Shown in pieces: positions 7,084 to 12,921 of a DNA stretch of 12,921 bases (position 1 is its first letter; each line of letters opens with the position of its first letter). Source of the stretch: JBJENW01 sp051880395. Lineage in GTDB: Bacteria > Bacillota > Clostridia > Lachnospirales > Lachnospiraceae. The notes beneath the pieces are model-generated. The model had not been told where the DNA came from and did not search any database. It saw nothing but the letters and a program-made list of their open reading frames with translations. The stretch lies in NCBI GenBank assembly GCA_051880395.1, contig JBJENW010000167.1, positions 1 through 12,921 of the forward strand, given 5' to 3'. The translations under genes were made by a program, and so were the position numbers.

Positions 7084-8301
7084 ATGCAGGAAGAACGTAA
7101 ATTGCCGTTGGAAGGGCTGAGAGTGATTGAGCTCGGTACACATTTTGCTGTCCCGAGTGTAGCCAGAATGCTGGCAGACTGGGGTGCTGAAGTAATCAAG
7201 GTGGAAAGTACTTCCGGAGATGCCTGGAGAATTGTAGGACGCAATCAGAAATGCCCGATCGTGGATGAAGAAAATCCTTTTTTTACCGTTCCTAATGCAA
7301 ATAAAAAGTTTGTAGCGCTGAACCTGAAAGATCCGCAGGGCAAGGAAGCTTTGATCAAGCTGATTGGTACCGCTGAAATTTTTATCAGCAATATGCGTAT
7401 GCCGGCGCTGACAAAGCTGGGGTTCGATTATGAGAAACTGTCTGCTTTATATCCTCAGCTGATTTATGTGCATTTCTCCGGCTATGGTTATAAAGGACCG
7501 GATGCAGCAAAGCCGGGCTTTGACTCGGTTGCATTCTGGGCGCGTTCCGGATCCATGCTGGATTGGGGTACGGAAGGAAACTTCCCCTTCCTGGCACCTA
7601 CGGGAGCCGGTGATGCCATGGTAGGTTCCATTCTCTGTGCCGGTGTACTGGCGGCTCTGATTTCCAAGAGGGAAACAGGTAAGGGAACCTTTGTGTCTTC
7701 ATCGTTGATGGGAAGTTCCATCTGGTATAATAATGCAGCTGTTGTTTCTACTCAGTATGGCAATAAATTCCCGAAGGACAAGGATCATCCGGCAAACCCC
7801 TTTGGCTGGCAGTATGAATGCTCGGATGGTGAATGGCTTATGATTGGTGTGGTTGATTATGCCGATGCATACCGAAAGATTTTCCATCTGTTCGGCAGGG
7901 ACGACATGCTGGATGATGAGAGATTTAATACGATCAGTGCGGTGCAGCAGCATCTTGATGAGTTTATGCCTATTCTGAGAGGATATTTTAAGACGAAAAC
8001 CAGAGATGAATGGGTGAAGCTGATCGGGGATCTGAACATTGTAATCGGAAAGATCGGTCATCTCAGCGAGCTGGCTACGGACGAACAGGCAATTGCCAAC
8101 AACTTTGTGCGTCAGGTAACTTTCCCAAGTGGAAAAACAGTTGCTATGCCGACTGTTCCGGTTGAATTTTCTGCGTATGATACCGGTTCACGTTATGAGC
8201 CTACCGGCGCTGTCGGACGTGATACAGAGGAAGTGCTTGAAGCAGTAGGTTATACCAGAGAGCAGGTAGAAGAACTGCAGAAGCAGGGAGCAGTCAGGTA
8301 A
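7084..8301 (+). CDS. Family III CoA-transferase (CaiB/BaiF-like)
   Basis: 405 residues from the ATG at 7084. Family III enzymes move CoA between carboxylates through an aspartyl-CoA anhydride. The N-terminal LEGLRVIELGTHFAVPSVARML and the following WGAEVIKVES are hallmark sequences. The motif TGAGDAMVGS contains Asp177, which aligns with the catalytic Asp of formyl-CoA transferase. The family works as an interlocked dimer in the cytosol. In the pathway it would load incoming acid using the CoA of the reduced product, sparing ATP, as CaiB does. Start choice: AGAAAGGA at 7063-7070 is only 1 nt from the ATG at 7072 but 13 nt from the ATG at 7084, with a GTG at 7075 between them, so the start is uncertain by four residues. 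It is the last gene of the operon, followed by a hairpin. Confidence 0.92.
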   Translation: MQEERKLPLEGLRVIELGTHFAVPSVARMLADWGAEVIKVESTSGDAWRIVGRNQKCPIVDEENPFFTVPNANKKFVALNLKDPQGKEALIKLIGTAEIFISNMRMPALTKLGFDYEKLSALYPQLIYVHFSGYGYKGPDAAKPGFDSVAFWARSGSMLDWGTEGNFPFLAPTGAGDAMVGSILCAGVLAALISKRETGKGTFVSSSLMGSSIWYNNAAVVSTQYGNKFPKDKDHPANPFGWQYECSDGEWLMIGVVDYADAYRKIFHLFGRDDMLDDERFNTISAVQQHLDEFMPILRGYFKTKTRDEWVKLIGDLNIVIGKIGHLSELATDEQAIANNFVRQVTFPSGKTVAMPTVPVEFSAYDTGSRYEPTGAVGRDTEEVLEAVGYTREQVEELQKQGAVR

Positions 8302-8324
8302 GAGATTTTGTAAAAACAGGGGAT

Positions 8325-8365
8325 AGGATTGCCAGATGCCGAAGATAGTAACAGCTGGCAATCCT
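8325..8365 (+). terminator. Hairpin after the CoA-transferase gene, probable terminator or read-through attenuator
   Basis: AGGATTGCCAG (8325-8335) and CTGGCAATCCT (8355-8365) pair perfectly over 11 bp with a 19-nt loop, 24 bases after the stop codon. Downstream the sequence is T-rich (GTTCTGTATTGTACGTTTTCTG) but has no uninterrupted T-run, so termination may be inefficient. It marks the boundary between the enzyme operon and the regulatory genes. Confidence 0.5.
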
Positions 8366-8391
8366 GTTCTGTATTGTACGTTTTCTGCTGA

Positions 8392-8420
8392 TTGACAAAA
8401 GGTTAACATTAAGATACGCT
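8392..8420 (+). promoter_or_regulatory. Sigma-70-type promoter for the regulator-ligase unit
   Basis: TTGACA (8392-8397) is a perfect -35 box. A 17-bp spacer leads to TACGCT (8415-8420), which keeps the key A and final T of the -10 consensus. The start of transcription would be near 8427, about 50 nt before the kinase-like gene. A housekeeping promoter here would keep the activator available before induction. Confidence 0.55.
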
Positions 8421-8477
8421 ATAGGGGATAAATCAAAGTGGAATAAAAGCTGAACGGAGAATAAAGGAGAAGTGTCT

Positions 8478-9932
8478 ATGCTGATAAATGATGAAAGCTG
8501 CAATTCTGAAAAGACGATACTGCGTCAGCAGGAAAATGGTATTATTGATCTTCTGGGCAGTGACTGGTATGGGATTATGCTTCTGTCACCGGGAGGCAGG
8601 GTATATCTGGATACGTACAATGATGTTCATGGGATTGGAAATGACATCCCTCTGCGTTTTGTAGAAAATTGTGTTCGATGGGAATCCCTGCTGCACCAGA
8701 AAACTCAGAGCTTTGAGTTTGAAAATGCGTATTTTTTTATTTATTCAATCAGGCAGACTGATAAGGGAAACTGTGTTTTTTTTCTGCACTGCAGAACAGA
8801 CGGGCCTTTTAATGAGCGGGATATCAAATGGTATGAATTGTACAGCCGGGTAGGGCATCAGCGCGTTTTACTGGAAAACGAACTGATTCAGGAAAAAAAC
8901 TACCTTACAAGTATTCTGGAGAGTTCTGAGGGCTGTATAGCAGTAGTGGATCCTGATTATAATGTGATTTCCTCTAATGATGAGGCAAAAGAGGTGTTCG
9001 GAGACAATTTAAAAAAGGCGCCAGCAGGGGAAATGCTGACTTTAATGAAAGCAGTGGACAAGGTACTTTCCAAGAAGGAGAAGCTGGTTCTTCCGAGAAC
9101 GATTTTTAACGGCAAGGACAATGAACTGGGATTTTCCATGTATAAATTTGTGCTTACTCCTCTTCGCAACAGTAAGGAAAAGGTGGGCTGCGTGGTAATT
9201 GTGGCTACGGATATCACTCAGACATTTATTAACAAACGCCTGGCCACGCAAAAACAGCATTTTAAATTGGCCGGAAATATGACTTTCGATATGATAAAGG
9301 ATATACGAACGCCACTGATGAATATTCAGGGATGCGCCAGTCTTCTGATGGATTCTGCAGATGCATCGGTAGATGCATCGGAGGAGACGAAGGAACTGCT
9401 GACATTTATTAAAGAAGAAGTAAATCATATTCGCCAGATTAATGATCAGATGGTTTCCTTTTATAATATCACGGGGGATAATACTTACGGACAGATTGAT
9501 GTGAATGATGTGCTTCAGAATTGTGTATCTGCATTGCATCGCGAACATATGAAACGGCAGCTTACGGTGGAAATTGGATTGGAGGAGGGAATGCCGTTGA
9601 TCAGGGCAAGAAGTGCGGATCTGCAGCAGATGTTCTTTAATCTTCTTCTGAGTTCAATCGACGGGTTTAAGAAAAAGGGAAAAATATATATAACCAGTCA
9701 TTTTGAACCGGAAGAAAAAGCCGTAGTAGTTGAAATTACCAGTGATGGTGAGGGCGATCAGGAAGAAGAGAAGCTTTACCTGCAGCTGAATGCAAATAAG
9801 AACCAGGGATGGATCGATATTCCATTGTTGCTGGCCAAAAAAATCGTGGTGGACTGCGGAGGTAAACTGGAAACAGGTACTCTTGAAAACAGAGAAAATA
9901 TTCGGAGGATTACTCTTCCTTGTATTGCGTAA
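8478..9932 (+). CDS. PAS-containing histidine-kinase-like sensor with a degenerate catalytic core
   Basis: 484 residues, no membrane segment, so cytosolic. Residues 1-125 form an unassigned, possibly GAF-like region. A PAS domain spans roughly 138-250 (YLTSILESSEGCIAVVD onward, closing with VVIVATDIT). The kinase region follows, with an H-box-like DMIKDIRTPLMNIQG from 271. At the phospho-acceptor position, where His-Glu is expected, there is Lys274-Asp275. The N-box keeps Asn388, but the second Asn is Ser392. The G1 box is reduced to DGEGD (423-427), and the GxGLGL G2 motif is replaced by GWIDIP before the conserved KKIVVDCGGKLE. Autophosphorylation therefore looks impossible. It probably senses a metabolite through PAS and controls the adjacent activator by contact, loosely like NifL with NifA. 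The ATG at 8478 is 7 nt after AAGGAGA; a GTG at 8472 is too close to it. Confidence 0.85.
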   Translation: MLINDESCNSEKTILRQQENGIIDLLGSDWYGIMLLSPGGRVYLDTYNDVHGIGNDIPLRFVENCVRWESLLHQKTQSFEFENAYFFIYSIRQTDKGNCVFFLHCRTDGPFNERDIKWYELYSRVGHQRVLLENELIQEKNYLTSILESSEGCIAVVDPDYNVISSNDEAKEVFGDNLKKAPAGEMLTLMKAVDKVLSKKEKLVLPRTIFNGKDNELGFSMYKFVLTPLRNSKEKVGCVVIVATDITQTFINKRLATQKQHFKLAGNMTFDMIKDIRTPLMNIQGCASLLMDSADASVDASEETKELLTFIKEEVNHIRQINDQMVSFYNITGDNTYGQIDVNDVLQNCVSALHREHMKRQLTVEIGLEEGMPLIRARSADLQQMFFNLLLSSIDGFKKKGKIYITSHFEPEEKAVVVEITSDGEGDQEEEKLYLQLNANKNQGWIDIPLLLAKKIVVDCGGKLETGTLENRENIRRITLPCIA

Positions 9933-9972
9933 GCGAGTTCAGGTCGCACAGAAATGTGAGGAGGAATTGAGA

Positions 9973-11319
9973 ATGAAACGAATATTAATTGCAGATCGTT
10001 CTGAAATAGCAAATCGTATGTTTTGTACCGGACTTTCGAAATGTGGTTTTTCGGTAATGGCGGTATCCAGTGTTCAGGATCTGCTCCATCAGTGCAGTAT
10101 TAAAGATTATGATTTGCTGCTGCTTGATCTCTATCTGGACAAGGAGGATCAGACAGAGCAGGTTCTGTATTTGAAAAAGCTGTGTCCTGAGCTTTATATT
10201 ATTGTGTTAAGTGACGAACCAAATGTTTCCAGTGCTGTTCGCGTTATGAAGAATGGGGCAGATGATTTTATTGAAAAGCCCTGTGATTTTGATGCATTGA
10301 TTAAAAAAATCAGGGAGTTGCTTAATACGAAGCACGACTGGAAGCAGGAGGCGGAAGAGAGTAAGGAAGAACTTGAGACGACAGCTGCTGAAAAAATTGA
10401 AAAAGTGGTAAATAAAGTAAAAAACTATCAGACCACAATTCTTATTACTGGGGAGAGCGGCACAGGAAAAACCATGTTGGCTAAACGGATTCATTTTACC
10501 AGTATCAGGAAAGACCAGCCATTTATACATGTAAACTGTTCAGCGATACCCTCCAATCTGTTTGAAAGTGAGTTATTTGGCTATGAAAAAGGAGCTTTCA
10601 CAGGCGCCAATAAAATGAAACCGGGAAAATTCGAAACAGCAGGAGGGGGAACTATATTTCTGGATGAGATAGGGTTGATTCCTCTTCAGCTCCAGTCCAA
10701 GCTTCTCAATGTGCTTCAGGAGAAGTGCTTTGAACGTGTAGGCGGAAATGAAGTTATTCCTATGAGAGCACGTGTAATAGCAGCGACAAATGCCAACCTG
10801 GAGCAATGTGTGGAGGAAGGAAGCTTTCGCCGAGACTTGTATTATCGGCTTAATGTGATTCAGCTGGAAATGCCGCCGCTTCGTTATCGGAAAAATGATT
10901 TAAGAACACTGACGCTGCAGTTCATAAAACGTTTTTGCGCAAGCTTTGATAAGCCCGTTCCGGAAGTGGCGGATTCGTTCTGGCAGGCAGTAAACAGTTA
11001 TAATTGGCCGGGAAATATACGTGAGCTGGAAAATGCTGTTGAAAGCGCAGTGGTTCTGTGTACGGATGTTCTGGATGCCGATTGTCTCCCGCTGCGTGTG
11101 AGCCAGACGAAAACAGCTGTGTATCATGAAAAGCCGGTTCCGCATAATCTGAAGCTTTATTTAAAGCAGCAGGAGGATGCCATGATCCTGGAGGCTCTTA
11201 ATAAATTCAACGGTAGGAAAGAAAAAGTGGCTCAGTATCTGGGAATTTCAGACAGAACACTTCGGTATAAGCTGAGCAATATGGACAAGCCAATAAAAGA
11301 TGACGACAATATAGAATAA
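9973..11319 (+). CDS. NtrC-class sigma-54-dependent response regulator
   Basis: 448 residues: receiver (1-118), AAA+ ATPase (about 140-365) and Fis-type helix-turn-helix (about 415-437, VAQYLGISDRTLRYKL). The receiver keeps phospho-acceptor Asp52, Ser80 and Lys102, but the acidic pair is Asp8-Arg9 instead of Asp-Asp, which may weaken Mg2+ binding. The AAA+ part has Walker A GESGTGKT (160-167), the sigma-54-contacting GAFTGA (207-212) and Walker B TIFLDEIG with Asp231-Glu232, so it should be an active remodeller of sigma-54 polymerase. Its obvious targets are the two sigma-54 promoters at 3408-3422 and 3665-3680. The ATG at 9973 has GAGGAGG 8 nt upstream; the frame is open further upstream, but that part overlaps the kinase-like gene. 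It lies 40 bp after that gene and 27 bp before the ligase gene. Confidence 0.93.
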   Translation: MKRILIADRSEIANRMFCTGLSKCGFSVMAVSSVQDLLHQCSIKDYDLLLLDLYLDKEDQTEQVLYLKKLCPELYIIVLSDEPNVSSAVRVMKNGADDFIEKPCDFDALIKKIRELLNTKHDWKQEAEESKEELETTAAEKIEKVVNKVKNYQTTILITGESGTGKTMLAKRIHFTSIRKDQPFIHVNCSAIPSNLFESELFGYEKGAFTGANKMKPGKFETAGGGTIFLDEIGLIPLQLQSKLLNVLQEKCFERVGGNEVIPMRARVIAATNANLEQCVEEGSFRRDLYYRLNVIQLEMPPLRYRKNDLRTLTLQFIKRFCASFDKPVPEVADSFWQAVNSYNWPGNIRELENAVESAVVLCTDVLDADCLPLRVSQTKTAVYHEKPVPHNLKLYLKQQEDAMILEALNKFNGRKEKVAQYLGISDRTLRYKLSNMDKPIKDDDNIE

Positions 11320-11346
11320 AAGCCCCTTTCAAAAGAAGGTAATAGT

Positions 11347-12861
11347 ATGAGCCTATGGAAATTATTTGAACGTTCAGTTCGATTGTACAAAGATAAGACG
11401 GCACTGGTGCTTGGAAACAGTCGGATCAGTTTTTATGAGCTTTATCAGTTAAGCTGCAGAATGGCAGACAAGCTTTTGGAGAAAACCAAGGGTAAATCGC
11501 GGCAGAAGGTATTTATTTTATCCAAAAATTCAATTAACATGGTTGCTGTAATGCTTGGATGCTTTAAAACAAATCTGGTTGCCTGTCCTATTAACTGGAG
11601 GCTCTCTTACAAAGAACTGGCGGTATTGCTTCGGACGCATGAGTATACGGTACTGATATGTGACAGAGAGAACATCTGCCTGATGCAGGCGGCCTGCGGA
11701 TTGTCGGGAGAATCAGAATCGTCTGTGCTGATGCTGGAGGAAATGTGCGATGATAAAGAGGAACCCTGCCGGAATGCAGCTGTGGAATGTGAACCAGAGG
11801 ATATAGCAATACAGCTGTTTACCAGCGGAAGTACAGGAATTCCCAAGGCGGTATGTCACACCAATGCCGGTCTGATGTCCTATGTATATACATACTCTGT
11901 AGAATCCAAGTGGACTCAGAATGAAATATATCAGACAAGTGCTAATCTGTTTCATATGTCGGGATTGTCAATTATTATAAGCCTGATGGTAGGAAGCACT
12001 ACGGTGTTTTTTGGCCGTTTTGATCTGATTGAATTTCTGACGGTCATGGAGAGGGAGAAAACTACAAGAATCAGTTTTATTCCCACACTGGTCACGCGTC
12101 TTCTTAACGATGAAAGGCTGAAGGATTTCAGCTTTGCTTCTGTGAAAAAAATCGTTTACGGTGGCTCTCCGATGAACTATACTACGGTAGTGCAGACGAT
12201 GGAACGTTTTCATTGCCAACTGGAGCAGGCTTATGGAGCTACGGAAAGCTGCTGTATGGCAGTGCTTTTGCCGGAGGACCATGAGGACTGTGCAAAGGGA
12301 AAGCTGGACAGGAGTATTCTGGCTTCCGCCGGAAAGCCCCTTCCTGTTGTTAAGATGAGGATCAGTAAAGAAGATGCATACTGGGAAGAGGGCAATATGT
12401 ATGGTGAGGTGGAAGTGAAAAGTCCTTTTCTGTGTTCGGCTGATGCCTCTTATCCAGGTGTTCGGACGGAAGATGGGTATTATCCGACCGGTGATATCGG
12501 CTATATCGATCATCAGGGATTTCTTCATCTTGCAGGGCGCAAGCATGATATGATCATCTGCGGAGGAGAAAATATCTATCCTCAGGAGGTGGAGGATTGT
12601 ATTGCCTCTATGGAAGAAGATGTGCAGCAGGTCTGTGTCCTGGGACTTCCGGATAAAGTCTGGGGAGAGATTGTAGCTGCCTGTGTGGTCAGGAAAAGAC
12701 ATTCCTCTCTTACGGAAAATCAGCTGATATCTTATTGCAGACAGCATATAGCCAGTTATAAAAAACCGAAAAAAGTATTTTTTATGGACAGCCTTCCTGA
12801 AAATTCAAATGGAAAAGTGTCAAGACTTCTGCTGAGAGAGAAATTGCTGAAAAATGTCTGA
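11347..12861 (+). CDS. AMP-forming acyl-CoA synthetase (ligase), CaiC-like
   Basis: 504 residues, normal for the ANL adenylate-forming superfamily. It makes an acyl-AMP from a carboxylate and ATP, then the CoA thioester. Visible motifs are the P-loop TSGSTGIPKA (159-168), YGATE (296-300), YPTGDIGYID with the ribose-binding Asp, the hinge region GRKHDMIICGGENIYPQEVED, and NSNGKVSR with the catalytic Lys490 of the adenylation step. All key residues look intact. It is cytosolic. Its likely job is to prime the CoA-transferase cycle with a first acyl-CoA, as proposed for CaiC. It lies 27 bp after the activator gene with no terminator between, so it is co-transcribed with the regulators, not the other enzymes. 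The ATG at 11347 is preceded by AGAAGG. The specific acid cannot be inferred. Confidence 0.92.
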   Translation: MSLWKLFERSVRLYKDKTALVLGNSRISFYELYQLSCRMADKLLEKTKGKSRQKVFILSKNSINMVAVMLGCFKTNLVACPINWRLSYKELAVLLRTHEYTVLICDRENICLMQAACGLSGESESSVLMLEEMCDDKEEPCRNAAVECEPEDIAIQLFTSGSTGIPKAVCHTNAGLMSYVYTYSVESKWTQNEIYQTSANLFHMSGLSIIISLMVGSTTVFFGRFDLIEFLTVMEREKTTRISFIPTLVTRLLNDERLKDFSFASVKKIVYGGSPMNYTTVVQTMERFHCQLEQAYGATESCCMAVLLPEDHEDCAKGKLDRSILASAGKPLPVVKMRISKEDAYWEEGNMYGEVEVKSPFLCSADASYPGVRTEDGYYPTGDIGYIDHQGFLHLAGRKHDMIICGGENIYPQEVEDCIASMEEDVQQVCVLGLPDKVWGEIVAACVVRKRHSSLTENQLISYCRQHIASYKKPKKVFFMDSLPENSNGKVSRLLLREKLLKNV

Positions 12862-12875
12862 CCTGGGAAAAACTA

Positions 12876-12904
12876 TTGACACTGACTTCCAAATATGCTA
12901 AATT
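12876..12904 (+). promoter_or_regulatory. Sigma-70-type promoter of the next gene
   Basis: TTGACA (12876-12881), a 17-bp spacer, and TAAATT (12899-12904) form a near-consensus vegetative promoter directed out of the right edge. The gene it serves is not in the window. It starts just after the ligase stop codon; no terminator is visible between. Confidence 0.65.
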
Positions 12905-12915
12905 TTAAGTCAGTG
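12880..12915. promoter_or_regulatory. Operator-like inverted repeat overlapping the promoter
   Basis: CACTGACTT (12880-12888) and AAGTCAGTG (12907-12915) form a perfect 9-bp inverted repeat with an 18-bp gap. The left arm begins in the -35 box and the right arm follows the -10 box. A dimeric repressor (TetR-like TGAC/GTCA half-sites, by resemblance) bound here would block RNA polymerase. The TetR assignment is a guess from half-site form. Confidence 0.5.
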
Positions 12916-12921
12916 CAAATA

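Noticed and set aside
9790..9972. N-terminal extension of the response regulator
   Set aside because: This stretch overlaps the kinase-like gene in another frame; the receiver begins naturally with MKRILIAD at 9973, behind GAGGAGG.
11968..12747. A 259-codon open frame on the minus strand
   Set aside because: It lies wholly antisense to the well-conserved acyl-CoA ligase, has no recognisable domain and its translation has no coherent family-like pattern.
148..12861. Carnitine or gamma-butyrobetaine metabolism
   Set aside because: The gene set is similar, but there is no BCCT carrier and the crotonase lacks both glutamates kept in CaiD, so the substrate is probably not a betaine.
1..12921. 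CRISPR arrays, tRNA/rRNA genes, transposases or phage genes
   Set aside because: No spaced direct repeats, no tRNA- or rRNA-like segments and no mobile-element proteins were seen on either strand.

Overview
The window looks like chromosomal DNA of an anaerobic, moderately low-GC Firmicute, most likely a Clostridia/Lachnospiraceae-type gut organism. This rests on strong AGGAGG-type ribosome binding sites, AT-rich intergenic regions, sigma-54 control and anaerobic acyl-CoA/ETF enzymes; the exact taxon cannot be read from the sequence. Nine genes are essentially complete. They form one locus for activating, isomerising and reducing a carboxylic acid as its CoA thioester.

Layout. On the minus strand, reading leftward from about 3357, are etfB (2554-3357) and etfA (1533-2540), then an AT-rich terminator-like hairpin (1471-1505) and a DASS/SLC13-type anion transporter (148-1428). 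On the plus strand, reading rightward from 3767, are an acyl-CoA dehydrogenase (3767-4915), a PaaG-like crotonase (4949-5746), an OFA-type MFS transporter (5758-7050) and a family III (CaiB-like) CoA-transferase (7084-8301). After a hairpin (8325-8365) and a sigma-70-like promoter come a PAS/histidine-kinase-like protein (8478-9932), an NtrC-class sigma-54 activator (9973-11319) and an AMP-forming acyl-CoA ligase (11347-12861). The window ends in a promoter overlapped by a 9-bp inverted repeat, which presumably belongs to the next gene.

Regulation. The 409-bp divergent intergenic region carries two outward-facing sigma-54 -24/-12 promoters. One faces etfBA and matches the consensus perfectly; the other faces the dehydrogenase operon and is near-perfect. 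Between them lie palindromes at distances suitable for enhancer binding by the NtrC-class activator encoded in the same locus. The partner 'kinase' lacks the phospho-acceptor His of its H-box (Lys in its place) and has broken ATP-binding boxes, so it is probably a non-catalytic sensor that controls the activator some other way.

How it may work (inference). The gene content and divergent arrangement parallel the E. coli caiTABCDE/fixABCX locus (dehydrogenase/reductase, CoA-transferase, crotonase, CoA-ligase and divergent ETF genes). Here, however, the betaine transporter is replaced by OFA and DASS carriers, and the crotonase lacks both hydratase glutamates and keeps a PaaG-type Asp. A carboxylate may be imported in exchange for product, primed by the ligase, loaded by the CoA-transferase, shifted from beta,gamma- to alpha,beta-unsaturated form and reduced by the dehydrogenase with EtfAB. 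EtfB has a sequence motif that I associate with bifurcating ETFs. The substrate is not identifiable from sequence.
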